A DNA stretch of 64,000 nucleotides from Ascarosepion bandense (lineage: Eukaryota > Mollusca > Cephalopoda > Sepiida > Sepiidae): assembly GCA_037127315.1 (NCBI GenBank), contig JBBBDQ010000192.1:5813501-5877500 (forward strand), read 5' to 3'. Under the pieces are notes generated by a model. It was not told the DNA's origin, did not search any database, and was given only the letters and a program-made list of their open reading frames with translations. Position 1 is the stretch's first letter. Every line of letters begins with the position of its first letter. A program made the translations under genes and the position numbers. Shown piece by piece: positions 20,944-30,103 of the stretch.

Positions 20944-21978
20944 TAATATCTAAAAGCACTACATATTAAACCTTCATTTTCCTTCAAACATGTATTGAGC
21001 ACTTTCTAATACAACTGTTTACTACTGTAATTTAAATCCAACCTATAAGAGTTTATGGCTTGTTGGTGGCTACGAAGACATCTGCTCTGTTTCAAATGGT
21101 AGCTGTTTTTTTTTTTTTTAGAATGAGACCCAAACACGCCGAATACGGTTTTTAATCTGCATGATTTTAAACAAAATTCTCTGAATTGTACTTGCATCTA
21201 AATATTCTAAATGTCAGCGATATAAAAGAATTAGTTTCTTTATAGATGCCTTTCATTACAAATAAAGTGTTTGTCATGAATCTGGGGACCTAAATTCAAT
21301 TATTATGATGAATGTTATTTACGTATGGAAGACCGACACTGCAGAGGAGGCCGTAAAGCATTCACTTTGCCGTTTCGAGCTGCAGGTTGTCTTTTTGCGA
21401 TTTTATTTCCTGCTCACTAAACACAGTTGGTTTTCCATTAGCCTAGATGTGACAATTATGTCAATCGATTTTGTTACGGACGGAAAAAAATCGCTTAATC
21501 AAAGAACTGCGGGCTTCAATTAAATTGTCACACTTGATTCGTTAAAACAAATCTATGCACACATTCCAGTGTTGGAGAATTTTAGAGTTTAGAACTTGTG
21601 TTAATTTTTTTTATTTAATTATGTATATAGTTGTTTGTTTATATGGGTTTATTTATTTATTGTATAGTTATAGACATATATATGTTTTCATTGGTAAACT
21701 TGTCAATGATCATGTGACTGATAGTGATCAACACTAGCACTTTCATTAAATCACGTATTATATAAATTAAATATAAATGGAGAATTCCGATATCCTTCTA
21801 TCATTTTAGATAAAAGAGTTAATGCTTTTTGGTTTTATTTTTTCAACTCATATAAATAAAATTCTTCCGAAATTTTTGCAAATGACTCACTATTGTCATT
21901 ATATATATATATGAGTAAGAACAAAGAAAATAATTGCAACATTAATTTAAAACAGAACAATGAGTATTATAATTTATT
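20944..21978. other. Unassigned stretch
   Basis: A plus-strand frame at 21305-21523 (72 codons) has normal base composition but no family I recognise. The rest is AT-rich with no element. Confidence 0.35.
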
Positions 21979-21979
21979 A

Positions 21980-22181
21980 CTTTAGAACATGTGTAAACTA
22001 CAAACTACTAAACAATTGTACATTTTGTTTCGACATTGAAAGAACAATGTTTTATCAGCTAGTTATTAATGATGGTAACGTTTATTACCATCATTAATAA
22101 CTACATGATGAGACATTGTTCTTTCAATGTTGAAAAAAATATAGAATTTTGTAGTAGCTTGTATGTTGCACATGTTCTAAA

Positions 22182-22182
<1 letters not shown>
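21980..22182. repeat. Foldback family E with paired hammerhead-like cores
   Basis: Arms of about 90 bp meet around 22082. The minus core (22059-22028) is CTGATAA, ACATTG-TTCTTT-CAATGT, C, GAAAC. The plus core (22104-22135) is ATGATGA, G, the same 6-bp stem II and loop, T, GAAAA. The two damaged copies together imply an ancestral CTGATGA-G-stem-C-GAAAC core. They are bounded by GAACATG / CATGTTC words and (AT)n. Confidence 0.65.

Positions 22183-22183
<1 letters not shown>

Positions 22184-22241
<58 letters not shown>
22184..22241. repeat. (AT)n microsatellite
   Basis: Leads directly into the family D repeat. Confidence 0.98.
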
Positions 22242-22243
<2 letters not shown>

Positions 22244-22385
22244 ACAAAGTGGAAAATCTATTAATGACGTTTTGCCAAGTGTGTCTTCTCTTTTGGACTT
22301 CCTCAGGTTAGGTTGAATTCGAACCTGATGAAACAAAAGAAAGCAGACTGTCTTGGCGAAACGCGTCGTAAATAAATTTTTCACT
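22242..22385. repeat. Repeat family D (inverted hammerhead-like ends)
   Basis: Starts 'AAGACAAAGTGGAAAATCTA'. Plus strand: CTGATGA (22325), a 26-nt insert ending CTTGGC, GAAAC (22358) and then GCGTC. Minus strand: CTGAGGA (from about 22303), an insert ending CTTGGC, AAAAC and then GTCATT. The ends are inverted around a GAATTC centre. The stem II 5' arm has decayed on plus. A second copy lies at 24129-24240. Confidence 0.55.
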
Positions 22386-22399
22386 TTTTCGCATCACTC

Positions 22400-22750
22400 T
22401 TGCTTCGGATATTATAATGCATATTATACTGCCGCTACTTTGTGTTGATCTCAGTGTTCACTTGCATATTTACATACGCTCTATCTCTGATGTTGAGCAC
22501 TTTTACTCTTAAATATAGCATCTATTAAAACTTACTACAATCGTTTATAAAAGCATTATATCACTACACAAAAATGTTCATATTTCAGAACGATATTGTT
22601 GTTCTTCAGGTGATATTTTAAAAATAAATGATGAAAAGAATTACATCAAGGAAGTTTACTAATTTAAAATTAATGCTGATTATTACTTTTAGGTTTGGAC
22701 TTTTGAATTCTCTATGGATTAGTTTTCTGGTTTTATCAGTTTTAAAATTT
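22400..22750 (-). mobile_element. PLE2, inverted internally deleted copy
   Basis: On the minus strand, 22750 down to 22643 mirrors 22755-22860. It then jumps to sequence mirroring 24440-24640, including 'AATATCACCTGAAGAA' (22616-22601), GAAAT and 'TTTTTGTGTAGTGATAT'. So the inverted half keeps the start and the 3' terminal repeat but lacks the RT and GIY-YIG body. The hammerhead-like core lies at 22609-22582. Confidence 0.55.
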
Positions 22751-22881
22751 CCCACATTTTAAAACCGATTAAATTAGAAAATTATCCATAGAGAATTCAA
22801 AAGTCCGAACTAAACTGTAATAATCAGCAGTTACGTTAAATTAGTAAACCTCCTTGATGTAGTACTGGACTTAGTAAGTGA

Positions 22882-23270
22882 TATTTATCAACTATACACC
22901 AAACCTAACGAATATCCATTATACATCCACCCAAAGTTTAATCACCCTCCAAGTATAATCAAACATGTACTTTCCTCCACAGAATATAGAATTAGTAAAA
23001 ACTCTTCAAGTGAACACGTATTTTATAACCATAGCGATTTTTATAATAATGCCCTAAAGAATAGTGGCCACAAAAACCATGATATCAAAGACATAAAAAT
23101 ATGACTATAACAAGAAAAATACAAATAGAAAAATCATTTCGTATGCACCCCCATTTAACCAAATGGTTAGCACTAAGTCAGGGCTGAAGTTCTTCAATTT
23201 AATTAAGAAATATTTCCCTAATAATAACCCTCTATGTAAAATTTTTAATGAAAAACCCTTAAATTAGATT
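22882..23270 (+). pseudogene. PLE2 RT C-terminal region
   Basis: An open run of 73 codons gives 'DIYQLYTKPNEYPLYIHPKF', 'NHPPSIIKHVLSSTEYRISK' and 'FYNNALKNSGHKNHDIK'. Then in another frame 'MVSTKSGLKFFNLIKKYFPN' and 'NPLCKIFNEK'. These match the block downstream of the RT active site in many PLEs (PLYIH-KSNHPP-I-K, then N-GK-F--LI-KHFPK---L-KIFN). The upstream palm with YxDD is absent, so the copy is 5'-truncated. Confidence 0.75.
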
Positions 23271-23439
23271 ATAGTTGTACAAATAATCCAGAAAAGAATT
23301 ATTAAAAATAAAAACAATAAAATCTTAAATCAGCATATAGAGTAACAATAATTATTAAAATAATAAAAATAATAATAATACAAATTTTTATAATTGTCAT
23401 AATCTTAACAATTACCCACTGGAAAATAGGTGTCTAACA

Positions 23440-23800
23440 AACTCTATTGTTTACCAATGTACTATATTATCAAATGAAACCCATCTATTAAAAAGTTTAC
23501 ATTGGGTTTACTAAGAACATTATTAAGCAGAGGTGATAATTGCATTTAACTCTCTTACAAAATTACGCGTACCGAAACCAACATTCTTTTCTGCGTACTT
23601 TTGGCAGTTAAAATATACAAATAATTCCCCAAAGTAAAATGGAAAATTCTTCAAAAAACAAGAATCTGTAAATCATTCTATGACATCTACCCTCTGTGCC
23701 TGAATGAAAAGCTGCAGATTATAAGGTTTCCGAAAGATAAAGTACTACTAAATCAAAAAAATGAATTGACAGTATTAGGTAAACACTTTAAAAAAATTTA
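23440..23800 (+). pseudogene. PLE2 GIY-YIG endonuclease remnant
   Basis: Frames include 'CLTNSIVYQCTILSNETH' (start of the domain), 'FNSLTKLRVPKPTFFSAYFW' (position of ELSKHIWNLK) and '...HLPSVPE*KAADYKVSER' (CNLCL-EKL-I--P). Order and spacing fit the PLE-type GIY-YIG domain. The YIG loop itself is not readable and stops are frequent. Confidence 0.6.
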
Positions 23801-24072
23801 ATTAATTATAATGTTCATCTATAACTTTTGCTCTAATGTTACTTAAAAATTATTTTATTAAAATTAATGATACAATATTTATTTGATACTTATTTGGTTT
23901 TAATAACTCTAATATACCTTACTATGCCATAATTAATTCTAATTTTAACCTACAAATCCACTCTTTTAACAGATGAAATAGGATAAAATTAAATAAAAAA
24001 GAAACTAAAATCCAGCCTACTGTTAACAACTATTGTCTATTCATTTGAATAATATATGTTCATAGTATGTAT

Positions 24073-24076
<4 letters not shown>

Positions 24077-24128
<52 letters not shown>
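24077..24128. repeat. (AT)n microsatellite
   Basis: Immediately precedes the second family D copy, as at 22184-22241. Confidence 0.97.
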
Positions 24129-24130
<2 letters not shown>

Positions 24131-24240
24131 ACAAAGTGGAAAATCTATTAATGACGTTTGTGTCTTCTCTTTTTGACTTCCTCAAGTGAGGTTGAATTCG
24201 AACCTGATGAAACAAAAGAAAGCAGACGGTCTTGGCGTAT
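24129..24240. repeat. Repeat family D, second copy
   Basis: Same start ('AAGACAAAGTGGAAAATCTA') and the same inverted GAATTC-centred ends as 22242-22385. The right core stops at 'CTTGGCGTAT' without GAAAC, so it is more degraded. Confidence 0.6.
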
Positions 24241-24667
24241 CTTATACAAAAAATAAATAAATAAATAAAAGTGTCATATTTTTTCATTAAGCAACTATGT
24301 TCACCACGCGACCCAAATGTTCAACCTAATTCTCACTTTTGATTTAGTAATATTGACACACCCACAAACATATTGTTTAACTTCATCCAACCACCGCAAT
24401 TTAATTTTATGAATAACCATAAATTTATCTTATATTTTCTAAAATTAATCAGTTTTACCATTTATTTTCAGAATATCACCTGAAGAAGAACAATATTATT
24501 GTGAAACATGAAATTTTTTGTGTAGTGATATGATGGTTTTATAAACCATTGCAATAACAAAATTACAATATTAAATTAATTTCTACTCTGTATTGAGCAC
24601 TCTTTATAAAAGTAAATGTATGAACTGTAGGTTTTAATCTATCTGTTCTTTTACTGCCTTATAATAT

Positions 24668-24677
24668 ACATACATAC

Positions 24678-24735
<58 letters not shown>

Positions 24736-24744
24736 GTGTGTGTG
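24668..24744. repeat. (CATA)n(TA)n(TG)n compound microsatellite
   Basis: Begins with CATA units, then TA, then a long TG run with one CG interruption. Confidence 0.97.
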
Positions 24745-25264
24745 AACGTCATTTTGTGTTCGATTGTCCATGACAAAGTCACCTTGGATGGCAACAAAAA
24801 TATCTTTTCAAAATATTCCGTTTGATTTAATAAAAACGATGAAAATAGTAAAACACAAAACTCAGGTTAAATCAGGATTTATATCATTTTGTCGGAAAGA
24901 CTGTCGATTCGGCCAAACTTTCGCGGTCGGCAGATATTAAATTCGGTTAATTTTTCCAAAAATCGATTTCTTTTACCTAAATAGTTTCAAACATTTTATG
25001 GAAAGGAAATGTTGTCAAATATTTGGCACGCGTGCAGCCTCAAATATGTCAAGTTTTAGAAAGAAAGTATTTTAATAAATAGAAGAATATAAAACATTTT
25101 TAAAAAATATTTACTCGAAAGACTTATGAGTATTCTGTAGGTCAGGCTAGATAAATTTTCTTTCAGTAAACCGTAACGTTTTTGTAAATCTTGAAAATCA
25201 ATACAGACAAAAACACATTTTTGAATGGATTTTTTATTCGATACTTTTCTTATTGCTTTAAACA
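24745..25264. other. Unassigned AT-rich stretch
   Basis: No gene or known element seen. Confidence 0.4.
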
Positions 25265-25486
25265 TTATTTTATTGGGCATAGGTATTTTAGATATATCTG
25301 AACTAGTCTTCGCCGATGCTGCTGTTTTTGTTGTTTATACAAAGACAGTCCTGCGTTGCAGAGGCTGTCTAGCGCTTCGAAGTCAGTTTGAAGTTCTTCA
25401 TCAGGAAGAATAGCACCCTCCACAGTTATCGGAAAAATAAATTGAAACTTGACACCTGCATCGCTCGATTGTTTTTCCCCAGCCAT
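25265..25486 (-). CDS. Candidate coding exon or unrecognised ORF (73 aa)
   Basis: Minus-strand frame starts 'MAGEKQSSDAGVKFQFIFPI' with a reasonable start context (TTAAATGG), continues 'LPDEELQTDFEALDSLCN' and ends in a basic stretch 'KQQKQQHRRRLVQ'. Amino-acid usage is balanced and unlike the low-complexity frames around it, so it could be a first exon. The reading could leave the exon at a GTATAA donor after 'AGLSL'. I do not recognise a family. A chance frame or transposon piece remains possible. Confidence 0.3.
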   Translation of the reverse strand: MAGEKQSSDAGVKFQFIFPITVEGAILPDEELQTDFEALDSLCNAGLSLYKQQKQQHRRRLVQIYLKYLCPIK

Positions 25487-25731
25487 TTAACATCAAACAT
25501 GTAATAAAGTGACTTTTGTACTTACTAACGGAACGAAAAAGATATCTCAGCTATTTTCATATGATCTGTTGCAGTTTTTAATAAAAAGTTTCATACGACC
25601 ATGAAGGGTTTTAATAATGGGTTTTAAATTTAATTTTACCTTTTAGAATCTCAACTTACTCTGCCGGATATTTAATGAATCTTTTAGAGCATCTCCAAGA
25701 CCTGGCTAAACTCAAATGAGTCAATTTACAT

Positions 25732-25809
25732 ACATATAGAAGACTCTATATGGACTCTACATATAGAAGACTCTATATGGACTCTACATATAGAAGACTC
25801 TATATGGAC
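25732..25809. repeat. 27-bp tandem repeat, about 3 copies
   Basis: The unit ACATATAGAAGACTCTATAT plus GGACTCT repeats with no mismatch over almost three copies. Each unit is itself near-palindromic (ATATAGA...TCTATAT). Confidence 0.95.
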
Positions 25810-26792
25810 AAAATAAACATATCTTTTCTCAGCAGTACACAAAGAGTCAACATTAAAGCAGACGATAATTTAAAAAAATTAAACTAGCAGACAATACGTC
25901 TGCTAAATAGTTTGATACACTTTTTAATTTTAAAATAAAATACAACTAAAATGTTTATTTTTATTATTTTCATTTAAATTTCCAACACACTGAGCTGAAG
26001 GCAATACACCGATTCAGCTACTGGGATGGATCCTTTCATCAAGTGCCAAAATTAACAAAGATTTCCATTGTATTTGGTTAATTATATGAACGAGAAAACA
26101 AAGACCTGAAGACAACGAGTAAAGTCAGTACCACAGAAGACAACAAAGACTTGAATACAACTGGAGTGGTCAATACCACAGAGCTGTGATGCTGACTACT
26201 CTCCAGAACAGTACAGATTCGTGAGTCATCAATCATCACTACCTGTCACTCTTTAAGCGCTTTCAACAGCTCTGACTCGACAATATCATCAATATCCGTT
26301 CGAGTGACTTCATTTTCGACTTTGAATTTCTAGTAAAAATAGACAGATGTAACCAGCATTGAGGTTATTCTATGGCGGAGAATCTCTGCAGAATTAACGA
26401 TCAACACCTACCCAAGGTTGTTCTGTATGGTGATCTCTCCAGTAGATGCCGTAACAGTGGGTCACCCCACAAAAAACTCTCTAAATAAATCTCACGGAAC
26501 TTGTCATATCGACCTTTGTCAGTGGTCTGACTTAGACGTAATCTAGGAGGCCTGACGTATCCGTCAATTAAATAATCTTCTCCTTTTTAGAATGAATGCA
26601 GGGCTGGCCTGATGAACAAAAGTAAAAGAAAAAAATCGTGTCAACTGTATCATCATCATCACAGAACCAACTCTCGCGCAAGCCTTTGCCTGTAGCCGCT
26701 ACTGCCGGATCCGTTTATCCCACAATGAATTGGGAGCCTGAAAGAGATGTGGACAGAGGTTTCTGAGATATTCGTTCGCAAAGACAATCCAA

Positions 26793-26794
<2 letters not shown>
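25810..26794. other. Unassigned stretch
   Basis: 26100-26175 repeats 'AAAGACCTGAAGACAAC' / 'AAAGACTTGAATACAAC', followed by 'GT(C)A(G/A)TACCACAGA'. No gene recognised. Confidence 0.35.
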
Positions 26795-26850
<56 letters not shown>

Positions 26851-26932
26851 GTGTGTGTGTGTGTGCGTGTGCGCGCGTGTGTGTATGCGTGTGTGTGTGA
26901 GAGAGAGAAAGAAAGAGAGAGAGAGAGAGAGA
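26795..26932. repeat. (AT)n(GT)n(AG)n compound microsatellite
   Basis: AT, then GT with CG interruptions, then AG. It sits at the outer edge of the inverted PLE1 terminal repeat. Confidence 0.97.
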
Positions 26933-27290
26933 TTAAATAAATTGGAAATATTTTGTCTGCTTATTTTTAATAAAATTCGTTCATACTCACGGATAATCTT
27001 TCGCGTATTATAATTGATAGATGTAAGAAATGGGCTGTAACTTTGACAGATGATTTTATTATGTATATCTCGATATTCTCTAGTACTTTCAATCGCCTTC
27101 CGAGATCATCTTCAGGAGTGTGAGTTGTAGTAATAAAAGTTACTGCAAATGTTCTTCTTGCTTCAAATATAACGGTTGACAAATTGCGTAGCGTTCATTA
27201 GGACGTGAAAACTATCCAAAATGGAATTTTTTAAAATGTTGTAATGTCATGGTCATGCACGTGTTAAAGCACGAAAAAGATTATCTTTCT
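26933..27290 (-). repeat. PLE1 terminal repeat, inverted copy
   Basis: The minus strand matches 29690-30050: 'TAATACGCGAAAGATTATCC', 'ATGAACG' and 'CTCACACTCCTGAAGATGA'. The hammerhead-like core is CTGAAGA (27115-27109), ATC...GAT stem and GAAA (27090-27087), followed by GTACT. It is oriented head to head with the direct copy that follows. Confidence 0.75.
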
Positions 27291-27297
27291 ATAAACG

Positions 27298-27435
27298 TTT
27301 CTTACATCTTTCAATTGTAATACGCGAAATATTATCCATGAGTATGAACGGATTTTATTAAAAATAAGAAGGCACAATATTTGAAATTTATTAATCTGAC
27401 ATGTCTGAAAGAAAGTTTACTGTCTAAATACACAA
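27298..27435 (+). repeat. PLE1 terminal repeat end, direct copy at the 5' side
   Basis: 'TTTCTTACATCTTTCAATTG', 'TATTATCCATGAGTATGAAC' and 'CTGAAAGAAAGTTTACTGTC' parallel 29918-30054. This gives the element an inverted plus direct terminal arrangement at its left side. Confidence 0.75.
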
Positions 27436-27744
27436 ATTTTAAATTATATAATTCAGTAGCTTATCATAACAACATCACCTAGTAATTTAAAGATAGCCTT
27501 GTGAAAAGTCAGATTGAAGCAACTAATGACAACCTAACAACTCTCTAAAAACGGAAACAAGAAATACATATTAAAAAGAACTACCAACTCTGAACAACTT
27601 AAACAAATTCTAAATAGACTAAAAGAAATTAATAACAGATCGAAATGTAAACATATGTTAAAAAAAAAATTAAAGAAAACTTTATACATTAAATAAAGAA
27701 ACTATATACCTCCGAATAACTTTAAAAGAATTATAAACATTTCT

Positions 27745-28099
27745 GATTATGAATTAACTGACAACCAAAAAGAAATACTTAATTTCAGACCTAACTACCA
27801 TACATACAAAAAATATAATGGACTACATAAAAAAAGTTGAGATTGAGACACTATACCAAAATATAATTAAACTCCAAGAACAGCTGCTAATTACTACAGA
27901 ACCAGAATTCTGTGATGTAATTGAGGCAGAATCTATAAAATACAGACACGATAAAAAGATATATTCTTCTAAACTCATAAAGACTTCACTGAAGATTGTT
28001 GCAAAAGAATTACGCAACCATCCAGAAACAGTAATTAAGAAAGCTAATAAATCTAAGATCTTTCTTGTTTTAAACAAGTCTAACTATAACTCAAAATAG
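27745..28099 (+). pseudogene. PLE1 N-terminal region
   Basis: 'SDYELTDNQKEILNFRPNYH' (in a neighbouring frame) is followed by 'MDYIKKVEIETLYQNIIKLQ', '...PEFCDVIEAESIKYRH' and 'IFLVLNKSNY'. PLE proteins have the same order: ELT--QKEILNLGLN, a helical region, then a PDK-N--VVLNKSDY block opening the RT. Confidence 0.65.
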
Positions 28100-28229
28100 A
28101 ACATTTACTTGACGATCACACTAAATATAAAAACTTACCAATAAACCTACCACTTAGCTAAAAGCAAAAATAATAAATTGATCACAGATAACAATGCCCA
28201 ACAAGACAATCTAAAACTTACCAAAATAA

Positions 28230-28985
28230 TCGGGGACTATAAATCAGGATACATTTATTGATTACATCAAAACACACATGCCTAACATTCCACTTCGCCC
28301 TATTATATTACAAATACCCACTATTATATACCAACTAACTAAAACATTTAACCAATTAACTACACCATACATACTTTAGAAATACAGTATTAAATCATCT
28401 CTTGAACGTAAACAAATATTAAAAATGGAAAACCTAGTAATGAAACCATAGTATCACTTGATGTTGAAAATCTGTTCACTAACGTTCCTGTTAGAGAAAC
28501 CACTGACATTATTATAAAAAAATATATATATAATAATAATTCTCTGTTCCCATTGAAAATTAAACCTAAAATACTAAAAAAACTACTTTCAATCTGTACC
28601 ACCGAAGTTTCATTCTATGATTACAAATATAATAAATACGTGCAACGGAACGGTGTTTCAATGGTCTCAGTTCAACCTTCAGCAACTTCTACATGGCCAA
28701 CCTCGAAAATAATATATTTGCACCACTAAAAAAACCTCCGTCTACGTACCATATGTTGATGACATTATTATATTAGTTAAAAATATCGAAGAAATAACAG
28801 AAATAAAAAAAAAACTTTCAAAAAACTCTGTCCTCAAGTTCAAATACGTACTTAACAAAGATAACAAAACCCCTTTCCTTAACATTTTAATAAACACAAA
28901 CAATAACACATTTACTACCTCCCCATATAAAAAACCAACGAGCAAAAACTCTTGCACACTCAACTATAAAAGTGAACACAAATGA
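28230..28985 (+). pseudogene. PLE1 reverse transcriptase, frameshifted
   Basis: Motifs in order: 'GYIY' and 'LRPI'-like fingers (28240-28310), 'IKSSLERKQ' (about 28389), 'VSLDVENLFTNVPVRETTDI' (28451-28510; RT motif A), 'SICTTEVSFYDY' (28590) and then, in another frame, 'YVPYVDDIIILVKN' with the YVDD active site at 28752-28763. 'NSVLKFKYVLNKDNKTPFLN' follows and the region ends at 'KPTSKNSCTLNYKSEHK'. At least one frameshift separates motifs A and C. The catalytic Asp pair is intact. Confidence 0.85.
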
Positions 28986-29310
28986 ACTCCGCCACAAAAA
29001 GATATTTTACTTTGAACTAAAAAAATATTAAGCAGACTCTCATTAATAAACCCAAACCATATTGTAGATGAACAAATAAGATGATATTTCAAAAACCTCA
29101 ACACACATCAAACAGAATATGGCACTTCCACAAAAGACCCAAAACATATCAAAATCTTTTATTGTAACCAGATGCACGATAACTACAAACAGGATGAAAA
29201 ATCATAAAAAATCTCATTCGCACTAATGTATCTCCCGTTATTACTACATATTATAGAAAATACAATACTACTAATTTAGTTATCCGTAATAACTCCCCCC
29301 ACAAACTGAT

Positions 29311-29637
29311 GTGTTACGTAAAACTAACATTATATATCAATTCGAATATCCCTTGGAAGAATGTATCTCCGATAAAAAAACAGATACATATGTTGAATTT
29401 ACAACAACCACATTAACAGGACGTTTAAATTACACATGTCTGAACTTTGGTCCATTTCTAGACGTTTACAACAACATTCCAGTCTACATTCACAATATAA
29501 AAATAATGATAGATTACACAACTATCCTACAACAAGAAAACAACAAAAGTAAACTACAGATTCTCGAGGCAATATTCATTAAAAAACTTAATAGAATAAG
29601 CTATGGATACTATACTAATGTTCTAAAATGTTTATAG
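29311..29637 (+). pseudogene. PLE1 GIY-YIG endonuclease domain
   Basis: A single 108-codon frame reads 'NIIYQFEYPLEECISDKKTD', 'TYVEFTTTTLTGRL' and '...TTILQQENNKSKLQILEAIF', 'IKKLNRI'. The PLE-type domain has IY-F-CP...C, YIG-TTTTL-RRL and LQI-EAL-I----P. Here the second signature YIG has become YVE, so nuclease activity is unlikely. The start Met is arbitrary, since the domain should be fused to the RT upstream. Confidence 0.8.
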
Positions 29638-29679
29638 AAAGAACATTTTTTTCATACTTTCACACGTGTATGACTATGG

Positions 29680-30050
29680 GATTACAACACAAAAAAAATC
29701 CATTTTGGATAATTTTCACGTTCTAATGAACACTACGCAATTTGTCAACTGTCATATTTGAAGCAAGAAGAAAATTTGCAGTAATTTTTAGCAACACAGT
29801 TTTGCGGTTATTTTTTGTTACCACAACTCACACCCCTGAAGATGGTCTCGGAAGAAGATTGAAAGTACTTGGAAACATCAAGAAATGAATAATAAAATCA
29901 TCTATCAAAATTACAGCTCATTTCTTACATCTTTCAATTATAATACGCGAAAGATTATCCGTGAGTATGAACGGATTTTTATTAAAAACAAGTAGACACA
30001 ATGTTTGCAATTTATTTAATCTGATATTTCTGAAAGAAAATTTGCTATCT

Positions 30051-30053
<3 letters not shown>
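29680..30053 (+). repeat. PLE1 3' terminal repeat
   Basis: Contains 'CACACCCCTGAAGATGGTCT' (29830-29849). The core is CTGAAGA (29836), a weakened stem II and GAAA (29861), then GTACTTGG. It ends 'TATTTCTGAAAGAAAATTTG' and runs into (AC)n(AT)n. Same sequence inverted at 26933 and as a solo copy at 57.4 kb. Confidence 0.75.
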
Positions 30054-30102
<49 letters not shown>

Positions 30103-30103
30103 T
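30053..30103. repeat. (AC)n(AT)n microsatellite
   Basis: Begins exactly where the PLE1 terminal repeat ends. Confidence 0.97.

Larger units (their letters stand above)
22755..24650 (+). mobile_element. PLE2: Penelope-like element relic
   Basis: Contains a post-RT segment and a GIY-YIG remnant followed by a terminal region with CTGAAGA-ACAAT-ATT-ATTGT-GAAAC (24480-24507). The left boundary forms a near-perfect palindrome with the inverted copy (22643-22860, centre about 22752). A family D unit preceded by (AT)n sits inside it at 24077-24240. PLEs use RT plus GIY-YIG nuclease and often have inverted or tandem terminal repeats, as here. Confidence 0.65.
27436..29640 (+). mobile_element. PLE1: Penelope-like element body
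   Basis: One element of about 2.2 kb between terminal repeats. It holds an N-terminal region (27740-28080), an RT split by frameshifts (28230-28985) and a C-terminal GIY-YIG domain (29311-29637). AT-rich codon use throughout. Multiple stops make it non-functional, but domain order is complete, which makes it the best-preserved autonomous element in the window. Confidence 0.85.

Noticed and set aside
25375..25410. CTGATGA...TTCGAAG on the minus strand, hammerhead-like
   Set aside because: GAAA is GAAG, no stem II pairing and no family copies. Probably chance inside the candidate ORF.
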